A DNA stretch of 64,000 nt from Leptospira fletcheri (GCF_004769195.1 NZ_RQET01000004.1:682001-746000); one strand, 5' to 3'; positions 53,507 through 63,203 are shown, counted from the stretch's first letter. A program made the numbers and translations. The notes: generated from the letters alone by a model not told the origin.

Positions 53507-53898
53507 TTTAACATCCGTGGACGGAAACTTATTGCAAGTCGAAGTCCAGAATTTAGTGACAAACCGCTCTATCGATTTTCAAGAAAAAAACGGATTCGTT
53601 AGGTTAAAAATTGGATACTATACTTTTGAACGATGTTCGATCCGATTTAGCAGTCGCTACAATTTAAAGAATTTCTTATTTTCTGAATCGAATGCATAAA
53701 ATTTAAGCTAGTGAACATGAGTTAGTTAACTTATGTTAGTTAACCGGTGTTCACTAAGTTATCTCGTAAAAATAAAGAAGCTGTAATTTTTTTGGGACGA
53801 AGTGTCGTAAGCTTCGAGTTGTGAAGAACGATATTCGAAGTGATTTGTTTATTTATTATGGATTTATGATAAATGGAGGAAGAAGGGCGAGTTGATCT
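53507..53898. other. leader and upstream region of the FAS operon
   Basis: 392 bp, AT-rich, no supported gene on either strand. It holds the repeat array listed at 53709-53756. Closer to the gene, the minus strand reads TATAGT at 53622-53617 as a possible -10 without a good -35, next to an imperfect palindrome TTGAACgatGTTCGA (53625-53639), which would fit an activator-dependent promoter. The leader between these sites and the FAS ATG is over 100 nt long. Confidence 0.55.
53709..53756. promoter_or_regulatory. 14-bp-phased TAGTKAAC repeat array, operator candidate of the FAS operon
   Basis: TAGTGAAC at 53709, TAGTTAAC at 53723 and TAGTTAAC at 53737 are exactly 14 bp apart. GTTCACTA at 53749-53756 is an inverted copy of the first, so the outer units TAGTGAACA and TGTTCACTA form perfect 9-bp arms. 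The inner units contain the GTTAAC palindrome. The layout suggests cooperative binding of a dimeric regulator about 200 bp before the FAS start. Confidence 0.62.
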
Positions 53899-54321
53899 TT
53901 AAGGATAAAGGAATAGGGTTTTTTCGAAAGGTTCCGAGGCGAGGCCTGTGGGTAGCATGACCACTTTGCCGTTTTTTAACGGAACTTTCGGAATCATGAA
54001 GCTGATCCCGGCAAAAGAAGGCAGAAGAAATTTACTGATAGCCATGACTCCGAAAACGTCGAACCCGGTCGTGGCGATGATTTTTAATCCCCGAAACCCG
54101 TCTTTATGGATCTTGCGGATCATCCATAACCCGGAGGTTTGGGTTTCCATCGTAATGTCCGTGATCACTGCGGCTAGTTCGGACCGGTTCTGTAAGAAAA
54201 GATTCCACCCTTGTTTCGCGTCGATCGCGCGTAAGACTCGGCAACCGAGATTTTCCAGATAGACCTTCAGATTATTTGCATAACGATCATTGTCGTCGAC
54301 TACGAGAACTAGAGGTTTCAC
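53899..54321 (-). CDS. single-domain response regulator
   Basis: 140 residues, a receiver domain plus a 25-residue tail, no output domain. Acidic pocket Asp9-Asp10 (VVDDND), phosphoacceptor Asp55 (AVITDITME), Thr84/85 (IATTGFD) and Lys112 (MIPKVP) are in place. The start is GTG, overlapping the ABC transporter TGA as GTGA. Single-domain regulators work by protein contact or in phosphorelays. Its place behind an ABC exporter suggests modulation of that exporter or just convenience; no kinase is in this unit. Confidence 0.9.
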   Translation of the reverse strand: MKPLVLVVDDNDRYANNLKVYLENLGCRVLRAIDAKQGWNLFLQNRSELAAVITDITMETQTSGLWMIRKIHKDGFRGLKIIATTGFDVFGVMAISKFLLPSFAGISFMIPKVPLKNGKVVMLPTGLASEPFEKTLFLYP

Positions 54322-56225
54322 GGTAGGATTTCGGCTCCTGCGTATTGGTTATCGGTCAGCTTTCGGTAAATTCCGTTCTGTTCCATTAAGGAAAAATGAT
54401 TTCCTTCTTCTATAATGCGCCCGTTGTCCATCACGATGATTCTGGGAATATCTTTGATCGTGGAAAGGCGATGCGCGATGACGAAAGTGGTTCGATTCGC
54501 GAATAAGCGTCGAAGAGCGTCGCTTACGAGTCGTTCCGATTCCAGATCCAACGCCGAAGTAGCCTCGTCCAGGATCATGATTTCGGGATCCCGGAGTAAG
54601 GCTCTTGCTATCACTAACCTTTGGCGCTGCCCTCCCGAAAGATTCAGGCCTCTCACTCCGAGAAAACTGTCATAGCCCCGATCCATTTTTTTGATGAAAT
54701 CGTGGGCGTGAGCCAATCTCGCGGCACGGATTACGTCTTTTCGAGTCGCGCCGGGTTTTCCATAGGAGATGTTTTCCGAAACCGTTCCGTGAAACAAAAA
54801 GATGTCCTGGGTCACAATCCCGATCTTCTTTCGAAGTCCGGATAGGGAAAGATCCTTGATATTGACTCCGTCGAATTCGATGGATCCGGAACTCGGATCG
54901 AAGAATCTGGGAATCAGGTCCATCAGAGTGGATTTGCCGCATCCGCTAGCTCCTACGATCGCGATCGTTTCGCCGGCTTTTACGTTCAAATTGATGTCTT
55001 TCAATACTTCCGTGCTCGTCCCGGGATAAGCGAAGTTAACGTTTTTGAATTGAATGGATTCGGAGAGTTCGAAGGATTCCACCTTCGCGATTTCGCTATG
55101 GTCCTCCGTTTCCAGGTCCACGATCTCGAAAATGCGTCTTCCGGCGGAAATCGCTTGGGACACTTTACCCACCATTTGGGATAGTTGAGTTAAGGGTCTT
55201 AGGAGAAACAATAAAGTCAGGAGAAATGCCATGAAATCTCCCGTGGAAAATCGGGAAGTTCCCGAGCCGGCAAAGATGAATTTCGCTCCTAAAGCAAAGA
55301 AGCCGAGCACTACAAGCGAAGAGGTCAATTCCACGAGACTCGGGGCGACTTGAAGATAATACTGTCCCTTGAAATTCCTGCGATAAACGTTCTGGTTGAT
55401 CTTTCCGAATTTCTCTTTTTCAAAGCGCTCCGTATTGAAGATTCGGATCACTTTAATACCGGAAATCATTTCCTGAAGATTCGCGTTTAAATCCGCCATC
55501 TTCTCCTGTAGCCTTTCCGTAGAACGGGTGATCTTTTTCGTGAATAGGGTCACGGGCAGGATGATGATCGGAACGGAAGCGCAGGCGATCAAGAGTAGCT
55601 CGGTATTCAGATACAATAAGACGATTAAGTGAGTGATGACGTAGAAAAAATTGATCGTCGCGTCCCGAAAGTTGGACGAAATCACCGCCGCTACCACTTC
55701 TACGTCGTTGATGATCCGACTCATCAACAGCCCCGTTTTTTCCTTAAAGAAGAACGTTAAAGGAAGCATTTGGTTCTTTTCGAAGAGTTCCTGTCTGATG
55801 TCCCGTACGGCTTTGTATCCGGCGGTAGCCAAGCAGAAAACGGATGCGAGATATGTGATCAATTTGAGGCCATAGATAGGCAGAATAAGAAGGCAAACCG
55901 CCCACACCACCTCTTTGGGCTCCATGTATTTCGTTCTACCGTTCGACCACTGCTTCGCGTCCACCAAGATCTTTTTGACCCGTTCTACGGCATCCAAACT
56001 GTCGTAACCCTGGTATCTTTCCTTCAATAGGATGTCCTGTTCAGGCTTGGTAAGTTCGAATTGGAATCTGGTATTGGGATCCGCTCCCATCGTATCGAAG
56101 AGGGGAATGACTGCTGTGAGGGAGACTGCATTTAAAACCGCGGTGGTCAATGCGAACAGGATGCCTAACGTGAATCGGTACTTGTACCGGACCGAATAAG
56201 CCATTAAACGGAAGAATATCTTCAT
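54318..56225 (-). CDS. ABC exporter, MsbA-like half transporter
   Basis: 635 residues: six-helix membrane domain (about 20-330) and one ATPase domain (about 390-630) fused, the homodimeric exporter layout. Walker [11 protein letters not shown] near 425, signature LSGGQRQRL near 530, Walker [13 protein letters not shown] and H-loop VIAHRLST. A soluble charged insertion ([20 protein letters not shown]) separates the first and second helices, longer than in typical MsbA. Likely substrates are lipids, lipid A-linked or hydrophobic molecules, by family. It begins 4 bp after trpG and overlaps the response regulator by 4 nt. Confidence 0.92.
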   Translation of the reverse strand: MKIFFRLMAYSVRYKYRFTLGILFALTTAVLNAVSLTAVIPLFDTMGADPNTRFQFELTKPEQDILLKERYQGYDSLDAVERVKKILVDAKQWSNGRTKYMEPKEVVWAVCLLILPIYGLKLITYLASVFCLATAGYKAVRDIRQELFEKNQMLPLTFFFKEKTGLLMSRIINDVEVVAAVISSNFRDATINFFYVITHLIVLLYLNTELLLIACASVPIIILPVTLFTKKITRSTERLQEKMADLNANLQEMISGIKVIRIFNTERFEKEKFGKINQNVYRRNFKGQYYLQVAPSLVELTSSLVVLGFFALGAKFIFAGSGTSRFSTGDFMAFLLTLLFLLRPLTQLSQMVGKVSQAISAGRRIFEIVDLETEDHSEIAKVESFELSESIQFKNVNFAYPGTSTEVLKDINLNVKAGETIAIVGASGCGKSTLMDLIPRFFDPSSGSIEFDGVNIKDLSLSGLRKKIGIVTQDIFLFHGTVSENISYGKPGATRKDVIRAARLAHAHDFIKKMDRGYDSFLGVRGLNLSGGQRQRLVIARALLRDPEIMILDEATSALDLESERLVSDALRRLFANRTTFVIAHRLSTIKDIPRIIVMDNGRIIEEGNHFSLMEQNGIYRKLTDNQYAGAEILP

Positions 56226-56229
56226 CGCA

Positions 56230-56808
56230 TCAGCTTTCGGAAACGATCCTGGAAAAGTTTCGGACCAAATCCAAACCGTTCTGAGTCATGATCGATTCCG
56301 GATGAAATTGCACCCCGAAAAGATTCGTTTTGTTTTTGTGCCTAACCCCCATGATGACCCCGTCCTGGGTTTTGGACGCGATCTCCAGGTCTTGCGGAAG
56401 GCTTTCCGGTTGGATCACCAAGGAGTGATAACGTGTGGCCAAAAAGGGGGACGGAATTCCTTTGTATATGTCCATTCCGTCATGTTCTATAAGACTGACT
56501 TTGCCGTGCATGATGCTAGGGGCGTTGACGATTTTTGCTCCGTAGACGAGTCCGATCGCTTGGTGACCTAGGCAAACTCCTAAAATAGGGAGTCGACCGG
56601 AAAGCTCCCGTATGACATCCAGGCAAACTCCGGAATCTTCGGGACGTCCCGGGCCCGGACTTAAAACGATTCCTTGCGGACTTAATTCAGAGATACGGTT
56701 CAGATCTATTTTATCGTTCCGAAAGACTTCCACCTTGTTTCCGATCTGGCAGAAGTATTGGTAAAGATTATAAGTAAAGGAGTCGTAGTTGTCGATGAGA
56801 AGGATCAT
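56230..56808 (-). CDS. trpG: anthranilate/aminodeoxychorismate synthase glutamine amidotransferase (TrpG/PabA)
   Basis: 192 residues, class I amidotransferase. The nucleophile is Cys79 in [11 protein letters not shown]; the His and Glu are in [29 protein letters not shown] is the N-terminal TrpG/PabA signature. Supplies ammonia from glutamine to TrpE. Its ATG overlaps the trpE TGA (ATGA), so subunits are made in step. Many bacteria use one protein for both tryptophan and folate; that is possible here. Confidence 0.94.
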   Translation of the reverse strand: MILLIDNYDSFTYNLYQYFCQIGNKVEVFRNDKIDLNRISELSPQGIVLSPGPGRPEDSGVCLDVIRELSGRLPILGVCLGHQAIGLVYGAKIVNAPSIMHGKVSLIEHDGMDIYKGIPSPFLATRYHSLVIQPESLPQDLEIASKTQDGVIMGVRHKNKTNLFGVQFHPESIMTQNGLDLVRNFSRIVSES

Positions 56809-58319
56809 CTATTCCATTCTCCTTTGAGGCCGTTCCGGGCGAAGTCCACCGCACGCAAAAGCGCGGCCATTTTATTTTTCGTTTCCTCCAGTTCGCCTTC
56901 CGGTGAGGAATCATAGACCACGCCTCCGCCTGCCTGTACGAAAGCTCTTTTTCCGTAAAAGGAAATGGTTCGGATAACGATGGCCATATCCGTATCGCCC
57001 GCGTAGGAAATGTAACCGAGGGCTCCTGAATAGATTCCTCTTCGAGTCTTTTCTAACTCGTCTATGATTTCCATGGCCCGAATTTTCGGAGCTCCGGAAA
57101 CCGTTCCGGCGGGAAGAGTCGCCCGAAGCAGATCATATACCGATTTTTCGGGATCCAATTCGCCGAAGCATTGGCTTACGATATGCATCACGTGGGAGTA
57201 TCGCTCCACGATCTTAAATTCTTGCACCTGGACGCTTCCTGGTTCGCAAACTCTGCCTAGATCGTTACGTCCCAAATCCACCAACATGATATGCTCGGCA
57301 ATTTCCTTGGGGTCGGAGAGAAGATTGTCTTCCAACGCTTTATCCGATTCGGGAGTCGCTCCCCTCGGGCGCGTACCCGCGATCGGTCTGAGATAAGTCT
57401 TGCGATTTTGGCATTTGACCATGATCTCCGGAGAAGAGCCTACGATGGAAATATCGTCCAGCTTCAGGAAATACATATAAGGACTAGGATTTACGGTTCT
57501 CAATCCGCGGTAGACTTGAAACGGCGGAACTCCCGGATGGAACTCCAGTTTTCTGGACGGAACGACTTGGAATATATCTCCCGCATAGATGTATTCCTTG
57601 GCTTTCTGGACCGCTTTTTTGTATTCTTCATCCGGAATATTCGGAAGGTATTCGAGAGGCTCCTGCGTTTCCACCGGATGTCTCACCCAGCCAGGGATTT
57701 CTCCTTCTCTAAGCTCCCTTTCGATCGAATCGATTCTTTCTAAAGTCGTTTCATAACAAGCTTTCGGATCTTCGAATTCTGACAGCCTAGCGTTCACGAC
57801 GATCCGAAGTAATCTGTCCACGTGATCCACGACCAGAACTTCGTCGTATAAGGCGAAGTAGGCGTCGGGAGCAGGTTCATCTTCCGGTTTCTCGTCCGGA
57901 ATCGTTTCGTAATAACGGACGCATGCATAGGATAGAAAACCTACCGCTCCGCCTTGAAAGGAGGGAAGCCGGGGATCCGGAACGTACACATCTTCGCCCA
58001 TGGAATATTCCAAAAGGAACAAAGGATCGTACGTAATGATTTCCGTTTCGGGTTCGTTCCGCTTGGAAATGTAGAACAATCCGTTTTTACCGTACAACAA
58101 ACGGTACGGATCCTTTCCTAGGAAGGAGTTCCTACCTACGTTCTCTCCTCCTTCCACGGATTCCAATAGAAAGGAATGCTTGGCCTCCGTTCCCCCCCAT
58201 TTCGCAAAAAGGGAGACCGGAGTTTCCAGATCTAAAAACACCTGTTTGAAGATAGGAATCAGATTCCCGGAACGGGATCGTTCCAGGAACTCCTCGTATG
58301 TAAGGGAAAATTCCTTCAG
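56805..58319 (-). CDS. trpE: anthranilate synthase component I
   Basis: 504 residues from the proposed start. Chorismate-utilising enzyme forming anthranilate. N-terminal block [20 protein letters not shown] carries the tryptophan-binding Ser region. The catalytic core has [57 protein letters not shown] and [19 protein letters not shown]. No ATG, GTG or TTG lies where the family starts. The best fit is CTG at 58319, overlapping the upstream acyl-CoA dehydrogenase stop (CTGA) with AAGGA 8 nt before it. The frame is open 90 codons further up, but there it overlaps the neighbour and is nonsense. PabB is a less likely identity given the paired trpG. Confidence 0.9.
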   Translation of the reverse strand: MKEFSLTYEEFLERSRSGNLIPIFKQVFLDLETPVSLFAKWGGTEAKHSFLLESVEGGENVGRNSFLGKDPYRLLYGKNGLFYISKRNEPETEIITYDPLFLLEYSMGEDVYVPDPRLPSFQGGAVGFLSYACVRYYETIPDEKPEDEPAPDAYFALYDEVLVVDHVDRLLRIVVNARLSEFEDPKACYETTLERIDSIERELREGEIPGWVRHPVETQEPLEYLPNIPDEEYKKAVQKAKEYIYAGDIFQVVPSRKLEFHPGVPPFQVYRGLRTVNPSPYMYFLKLDDISIVGSSPEIMVKCQNRKTYLRPIAGTRPRGATPESDKALEDNLLSDPKEIAEHIMLVDLGRNDLGRVCEPGSVQVQEFKIVERYSHVMHIVSQCFGELDPEKSVYDLLRATLPAGTVSGAPKIRAMEIIDELEKTRRGIYSGALGYISYAGDTDMAIVIRTISFYGKRAFVQAGGGVVYDSSPEGELEETKNKMAALLRAVDFARNGLKGEWNR

Positions 58320-59479
58320 AGGTTCGGTCCTTCGATTCCCTTCCCTTCGGAAAGGTAACGGGAAATAATCAATCGCTGGATCTGCGACGTCCCCTCGTAA
58401 ATCTGGAAGATCTTCGCGTCCCGCATCAATTTTTCGACGGGATATTCCGAGTTGAATCCGTAGCCGCCCAAAACCTGGACAGCGTCGGTGGTGATTCTCA
58501 TACAAGCATCGGCGCAAAAAACTTTCGCGATCGAGGCCTGGTACGTGTTTCTGAATCCTTGGTCGATCAACCAAGCTGCTTGGTAGCAAAGAAGACGACC
58601 CGCTTCGATATCTCGGGCCATTTCCGCGATCATAAACGAGATCGCTTGGTTCTCCATGATCGGTTTTCCGAAGGCGGAACGCGTCTTGGCGTATTCGAGT
58701 GCGTGTTCCATCGCAGCACGTGCGACGCCGACCGCTCCGATTGCGACTCCCGGACGGGTATGATCGAAGGCGCCCATGGCGATTTTAAATCCGTCTCCTT
58801 CCTTGCCAATCATCTGGCTTTTATGCACTTTCACCTCTTCGAAAGTGATTCCGCGGGTATCCGAACATTTCTGACCCATGTTTAGCTCCTTCTTTCCTAC
58901 GATGACGCCTGGAGCCTTGGAGCTTACGATAAAACCTGTGATCCCTTTATGGCCTGCTGCCGGATCCGTTTTTGTGAGAACGAAAAACCAATCCGCATAA
59001 CCCGCGTTGGTAATCCACATTTTGGAACCGTTGATAATGTATTCGTCTCCGACCTTTCTTGCCGTAGTTCTGATTCCGGCCACGTCGGAACCGGCTCCCG
59101 GTTCCGTGACAGCGTATGCACAAAGCTGGAATTGTTCCGTCATCGGCTGGACCCATTTTTTCAGAACTTCTTCGCTGGCGCCGATCAAAACCGGAGCGAG
59201 GGCCAGATTGTTCGCCAAAATCGCCGTGGCCATGGCGGAACATCCCCAAAAGAGTTCCTCTCCGATGATCACATCGTCCAATTCGTGCATACCGGCTCCG
59301 TTGAATTGCTCCGGAATATGGATGTTCATTAGGCCGATTTCCCAGGCCTTTTTCAGAATTTGAAGGGGATATTCCCCGGTCTTATCATGATGTTCGGCCT
59401 TGGGGCGAATTTCGTTTCTGGAAAAATCTCTGGCCAAATCCCGGAGCGCTTTTTGATCGTCCGACAGTGCAAAATCCAT
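58316..59479 (-). CDS. acyl-CoA dehydrogenase
   Basis: 387 residues, the standard length for short/medium-chain members. FAD-dependent alpha,beta-oxidation of acyl-CoA. Signatures: [57 protein letters not shown], and catalytic Glu in [31 protein letters not shown] is the usual N-terminus. Substrate length cannot be read; butyryl- or acyl-CoA and branched-chain types are all possible. It leads a chain of overlapping genes with trpE next. Just upstream, the minus strand has only a weak AAGG ribosome site. Confidence 0.95.
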   Translation of the reverse strand: MDFALSDDQKALRDLARDFSRNEIRPKAEHHDKTGEYPLQILKKAWEIGLMNIHIPEQFNGAGMHELDDVIIGEELFWGCSAMATAILANNLALAPVLIGASEEVLKKWVQPMTEQFQLCAYAVTEPGAGSDVAGIRTTARKVGDEYIINGSKMWITNAGYADWFFVLTKTDPAAGHKGITGFIVSSKAPGVIVGKKELNMGQKCSDTRGITFEEVKVHKSQMIGKEGDGFKIAMGAFDHTRPGVAIGAVGVARAAMEHALEYAKTRSAFGKPIMENQAISFMIAEMARDIEAGRLLCYQAAWLIDQGFRNTYQASIAKVFCADACMRITTDAVQVLGGYGFNSEYPVEKLMRDAKIFQIYEGTSQIQRLIISRYLSEGKGIEGPNL

Positions 59480-60049
59480 TCTATAGATACCTTATATGGG
59501 ATGTCGGGACCTCCGGGAACGGACGGATGGTTTTTTCCACCTCATCCCGAGCGACCTCCATAATTGTGTCGCGTCCTTCGGCAGAAACAAGCGCAGAATG
59601 CGATCGGGCTTCACCCGTTAAAAAGTGCGGGGATGGTGGAATTTCCCTAAGGAACCCTAAGATACAGGTTCTATGTGGAAGGTTTCGAAGTCAAGAACGT
59701 ACGTTCCGGAGATTCGACCGGGAAATTTTACGATTCGTAAGTCAACTGCCGGGTTTCAGGCATTTTTAATTCTATTTTTGGGAGGAAGGCCGAGTTCAGG
59801 TCTGCGGATTTAGGCGACAAAATAAATTGCCGGTTGAGACCAGGCAAGGGAGTCATTCCGTTCCGTGGGAAAGATTTTTTTTCCATTTTTTTTGAATTTT
59901 TTGGAACAAAAAAAAAGGCGTCCAATTTAGTAATTTTTTATATAGGATAGTGAATTTTGATTGTTGCGGACGGATTTAAAAAGAAAGTATCTTATCCCCA
60001 GGTCGTTTTGGCACGTTCCAGGACGACCAATTAAAAAAGGAAGATCACA
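59480..60049. other. long intergenic region between divergent genes
   Basis: 570 bp with no supported gene. It carries promoters of the acyl-CoA dehydrogenase unit (minus) and the small Lys/His-rich protein (plus). A perfect 12-bp palindrome, GAACGTACGTTC, lies at 59695-59706. Homopolymer T and A runs are dense at about 59869-59940. Small minus-strand frames around 59728-59925 are low complexity and not believed. Confidence 0.5.
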
Positions 60050-60211
60050 ATGAAAAAACTTCTACTCGCCGTTACGGCACTCTCTCTTGTTGCAGCTTTT
60101 GCTCTCAGCGCGGAAGAAAAAAAAGAAGCTCCGAAAAAAGAAGACCACAAAAAAGAGCACCACAAAGCTGAGCACAAAGAGCACGCTGAAAAGAAAGAGC
60201 ACAAGAAGTAA
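60050..60211 (+). CDS. small exported Lys/His/Glu-rich protein (53 aa)
   Basis: A classical signal peptide (MKKLLLAVTALSLVAAFALS, likely cleavage after ALSA) is followed by about 32 residues made almost only of Lys, Glu and His (EEKKEAPKKEDHKKEHHKAE, then HKEHAEKKEHKK). The mature part has seven His, fit for metal binding or for a polyelectrolyte role in the periplasm. GGAAGATC lies just before the ATG, and a strong terminator follows, so it is a complete monocistron. I do not recognise a family. Too short for ordinary gene prediction, but signals on both sides support it. Confidence 0.8.
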   Translation: MKKLLLAVTALSLVAAFALSAEEKKEAPKKEDHKKEHHKAEHKEHAEKKEHKK

Positions 60212-60262
60212 TCCGGTGACGGATGAACCCTTCGCACTTAATTCGAGTGTGGAGCGACAACT

Positions 60263-60296
60263 GGGCTGCCCGAAAGGGCGGCCCTTTTTATTTTTT
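60263..60296 (+). terminator. strong rho-independent terminator
   Basis: GGGCTGCCC (60263-60271), tetraloop GAAA, GGGCGGCCC (60276-60284): nine pairs with one G-U, then T5-A-T6. It ends the transcript of the 53-aa exported protein. Confidence 0.93.
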
Positions 60297-60601
60297 CCGG
60301 AATTTGAAATCGGGACGAATTTAAAGAAAAAAAGGGGATCTTCAGCTGTTAGGGTAAAAAAATGCCGGCGTAACGAAAATACCGTTAGCACCGGACTAAG
60401 TGTGAAGCGACGATCGGACCCTAAGCTAAAAGGGTCCTGATTCGTATAAATGCTGCCGTTTTGGAACCTGTCAGCTACTTTTTCCCGAATGGAATGGAGG
60501 AGAAAATTTTGGAACTGCTATTCCGGTGTTGCCATTCCGAAGTGCTTTTACGTTCTGGCTGGAAGGGGAAAGTCGAATGTCAGAAATATTCGAAAATCTA
60601 C
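60297..60601. other. intergenic region, one hairpin, no gene seen
   Basis: 305 bp. GGACCCT (60416-60422) and AGGGTCC (60431-60437) form a 7-bp stem without a T tract, in a position to affect the 3' end of the patatin-like transcript. Nothing else is supported. Confidence 0.4.
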
Positions 60602-61486
60602 TTAGGAAGCCGCATTTAAAATTCTGCTTCGATGAGAATGCGCGGATCTTCTGCCTAACTCTAGAGCTAGTCTTCCGTTTTTCATCCGGTTCGGGTGTAA
60701 ATACGGTGTTTGGGTCGCGATACGCACGATCTGTTTTCCGTATTTTTTCGCCAAAAGGTCCTTCAATTCCCGAGTCTCGCTGCTGATCACGTCCACGGAA
60801 GCGTCGAACGCCCGGAGTAAAGGTTGTTTGGATTTCGGTTTTCCGTTATCGATCTCGTGAGTGATGATTCGTTTAATACTAGGGTCTAAAATAAGTTCTT
60901 TGATCGGTTCCGCATCCACGACCCCTCCGTCTAGAAACTCATCCCCTTCTATGATCGGAATTTCGAATAACAAGGGGAAGGTCATGGAGGCGAGGATGAT
61001 ATCGATCGCATTCCCTTCCGTCCGCAACTCCCTTACTCCCTTGGTCAGGTTAGAGACCGCCACGCCCATTGGAATGGGGAAGTCTTTCAGATTCTTTTCT
61101 CCCAAATAGGGTTTGAGTAGGGTACGGATTCTGGCTCCGCTCAAAATGCCGGAGTACTTTCGGAATCCTTTCCGAAGAGGTTTCAGGATCTGTGAGATCG
61201 CGTTCCCTTCCCAAAAATCCTTTTTTTTTAAAGTAAGAATGAATCTCGTAATTTCCTCGGGCGGAAGTCCCGCCGCGATCAAGGAACCGATCAATGCCCC
61301 CGAGCTAGACCCCGTGATTTTGGCCGGACGGAATCCGATCTCCTTCAACCCTAGGACAAAGCCGGAATGCGCAAAGAAACCGAAGAATGCGGAATTCAGA
61401 GATAAAGCGTCGAAACGTTTTTTGATCCAGAGATTCGGGGATTTGGCCATTGGAATGTGATAGAAACCTGGGCGCGGATTGTCCAT
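60602..61486 (-). CDS. patatin-like phospholipase family protein
   Basis: 294 residues. The nucleophile elbow is ITGSSSGALIGSLIAAGL with Ser61 in GSSSG. The dyad Asp is in EFLDGGVVDAEPI (DGG). IILASMTFPLLFEIPII and FPIPMGVAVSNL fit the patatin core. The Gly-rich oxyanion loop that normally opens the domain is degenerate here (SLNSAFFGFFAHSGFVLGLK), which may lower or change activity. An alternative start at 61450 (MAKSPNLW) removes 12 residues. The family includes acyl-ester and phospholipid hydrolases such as RssA-like proteins. It diverges from cutA. Confidence 0.85.
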   Translation of the reverse strand: MDNPRPGFYHIPMAKSPNLWIKKRFDALSLNSAFFGFFAHSGFVLGLKEIGFRPAKITGSSSGALIGSLIAAGLPPEEITRFILTLKKKDFWEGNAISQILKPLRKGFRKYSGILSGARIRTLLKPYLGEKNLKDFPIPMGVAVSNLTKGVRELRTEGNAIDIILASMTFPLLFEIPIIEGDEFLDGGVVDAEPIKELILDPSIKRIITHEIDNGKPKSKQPLLRAFDASVDVISSETRELKDLLAKKYGKQIVRIATQTPYLHPNRMKNGRLALELGRRSAHSHRSRILNAAS

Positions 61487-61570
61487 ATTTTTAAGCGAAT
61501 ATTTTCTCCGAACCGGATTCCAAATCCGAAAATGAGTTTTTAGACCGCGAGTCAGGATGCGAATGAACGT

Positions 61571-61888
61571 ATGGAATTCCGAACGATCTATATCACGACC
61601 AAGAACGAAGAGGAGGCTCTCCGGATCGGAGAAACCCTTGTTACGGAGCGTTTCGCCGCCTGTGCGAATATTCTTCCGAAAATCAAATCCATTTACCGAT
61701 GGCAGGGACGGATCGAAAAGGACGAAGAATCCGTTCTGCTTTTAAAAACTAGGGCGGATTCCGTAGAAAGGCTGATCGCAAGAGTAAAGGAAATGCACGA
61801 ATATACGATTCCTTGCGTGGTGAGCTGGAAAATCGAAGAAGGGAATCCGGACTATTTGGATTGGATCGAAAAGGAGACTTCAAAATAA
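61571..61888 (+). CDS. cutA: CutA1 divalent-cation tolerance protein
   Basis: 105 residues, the usual CutA size. FRTIYITTKNEEEALRIGET at the start, AACANILPKIKSIYRWQGRI in the middle and MHEYTIPCVVSW with DYLDWIEKET at the end follow family order. CutA forms trimers linked to copper tolerance and signalling, with an unclear biochemical role. The ATG is the first sensible start. It precedes two uncharacterised genes on the same strand. Confidence 0.95.
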   Translation: MEFRTIYITTKNEEEALRIGETLVTERFAACANILPKIKSIYRWQGRIEKDEESVLLLKTRADSVERLIARVKEMHEYTIPCVVSWKIEEGNPDYLDWIEKETSK

Positions 61889-61982
61889 TGATTTCCTTTC
61901 CGGAGAGGATTTCCTACCTTCGGATCGTTTTATAACCTAGATCGGTCACATTCCTGATCGGAAAGATTCCAGGAGGCGAAAC

Positions 61983-62600
61983 ATGGACGGAATTGCGGAG
62001 AAATTTTGGGAATGGTTTGCGGGGCAACATCCCGACTATTCCCGTTTGGATCGGATCGAAGACGAAGAACGGGACAAAAGGTTCGACGAATTCATGGATC
62101 GTCTTCAGGAAGTAAACGAGGAATTTTATTTCGAAATCTCCGGGGGAGAAGAAGGTCCCCAGGAATTGACGATCATCACTGCCGGTGGAGAGGAGCTTTA
62201 CGGACAGGCGGAGAGATTCGTGGATCTGGCTCCGGAAATTCCGGGATGGGAAATTTTCTCCGCAGACCATTCCCAAGCCCAGGGTTTTACCGTTTCCTAT
62301 GAAGGGATCGAACTGGATTCTGAGGAGATCTGGTTTTTACCTCTCGAAAATTCCGACCAACCTGACGCCTTCGGCCTGCGCGTAGGACTTCCGGATTACG
62401 AGTCATATGCACAGCATACAGGATTGAGGACGGCAATTACGATCCTGCTGGAGACGGTATTGGGTGAGGAAGTCTTTGCCCAGGAAGTGCAGCATTTCGA
62501 GATGGCTGCGCTGCCTCCCGATCCTGATGAGGAAGGATATATCGAACTCATCGAATTACCGGACTATCTGGAGTGGAGAAAGGAGAGAGAAGATTCATGA
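61983..62600 (+). CDS. uncharacterised acidic protein (205 aa)
   Basis: Begins MDGIAEKFWEWFAGQHPDYS. It is acidic (many Glu and Asp) and soluble, with mixed alpha-beta pattern and no Cys or signal peptide. The N-terminal FWEWF..Q followed by FEISGGEEGPQELTIITAGG recalls proteins of unknown function found scattered in bacteria, but I cannot name the family with confidence. CAGGAGGCGAAAC before the ATG is the best ribosome site around. Its TGA overlaps the next ATG by ATGA, so both are translated together. Confidence 0.75.
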   Translation: MDGIAEKFWEWFAGQHPDYSRLDRIEDEERDKRFDEFMDRLQEVNEEFYFEISGGEEGPQELTIITAGGEELYGQAERFVDLAPEIPGWEIFSADHSQAQGFTVSYEGIELDSEEIWFLPLENSDQPDAFGLRVGLPDYESYAQHTGLRTAITILLETVLGEEVFAQEVQHFEMAALPPDPDEEGYIELIELPDYLEWRKEREDS

Positions 62601-63166
62601 GAAAAACGGCACTGCTGTTCGTGATCTTTCTCGCGTTTCCGTTTTGTAGGAAAGAAGTCGTTCCGGTTCTCTCCGAATCCTACGACAAAGAAGGCATTCG
62701 GTTTTCGTACCCTAAGGGCTGGCAGGTGAGCTCCGACGAGACGTTTCAGGAAGGAAAAACCAAAACTCGTCTGATCAATCTGGACATGATGAGCGGAGAA
62801 GCCATGTTTCAAGTGATCGTCCTCTACAGCGAGACGGACGAGGCGTTCTTTCTTTCGACCGTGGATAGTATGCGCGGAAGAAAAAAGGAGTTCTTCGTCA
62901 AAAATAACTCCGGAACCGAGGTGCAAGAGGAAGGTCTGGTCGCGTTAAACGACAATTTACCAAAGGGAGTCACCTTGGGCGTTCGGGAAAAATATACGGT
63001 ACAGGCTAGGGGAGAAACGTTCAGTTATCTGAATCGTTTTTATTTTTCACAATCTCCCGGTTTGTCGCTTTTCTTTACCACACAAACCGCCGCAGAGAAG
63101 GACAATCAGGACGAACCGATTTTTCGGGCGATTTTAGAATCCTTTCAGGCTTCCTCTAAGCGTTAA
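62597..63166 (+). CDS. putative lipoprotein, PsbP-like fold (189 aa)
   Basis: Starts at the ATG overlapping the previous stop. MRKTALLFVIFLAFPFCRKE is a lipoprotein-like signal with a loose lipobox (Phe before Cys). The mature part starts SYDKEGIRFSYPKGWQVSSD, the motif of PsbP/MOG1-type folds, and ends with FRAILESFQ, another sign of that fold. No catalytic residues are evident. Such proteins are usually envelope binding proteins of unknown ligand. It is in one unit with the upstream acidic protein. Confidence 0.75.
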   Translation: MRKTALLFVIFLAFPFCRKEVVPVLSESYDKEGIRFSYPKGWQVSSDETFQEGKTKTRLINLDMMSGEAMFQVIVLYSETDEAFFLSTVDSMRGRKKEFFVKNNSGTEVQEEGLVALNDNLPKGVTLGVREKYTVQARGETFSYLNRFYFSQSPGLSLFFTTQTAAEKDNQDEPIFRAILESFQASSKR

Positions 63167-63167
63167 A

Positions 63168-63194
63168 AATCGGGTCCCGGTACGGGACCCGATT
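63168..63194 (-). terminator. rho-independent terminator of the hydrolase gene
   Basis: AATCGGGTCCCG (63168-63179) and CGGGACCCGATT (63183-63194) form a perfect 12-bp stem with a GTA loop. On the minus strand the right side continues as TTTTTAACG, a proper T tract, so it chiefly ends the minus-strand hydrolase gene; it may also stop the plus-strand gene ending at 63166. Confidence 0.9.
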
Positions 63195-63203
63195 GTGAGA
63201 TTC

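Noticed and set aside
53517..53699. 60-codon plus-strand frame in the FAS leader
   Set aside because: AT-rich chance frame over the likely promoter, no ribosome site.
58320..58589. 90-codon N-terminal extension of trpE
   Set aside because: Lies wholly inside the acyl-CoA dehydrogenase gene in another frame and has no resemblance to TrpE; taken as spurious.
59728..59925. 65-codon minus-strand frame upstream of the acyl-CoA dehydrogenase
   Set aside because: Driven by homopolymer runs; low complexity and no start context.
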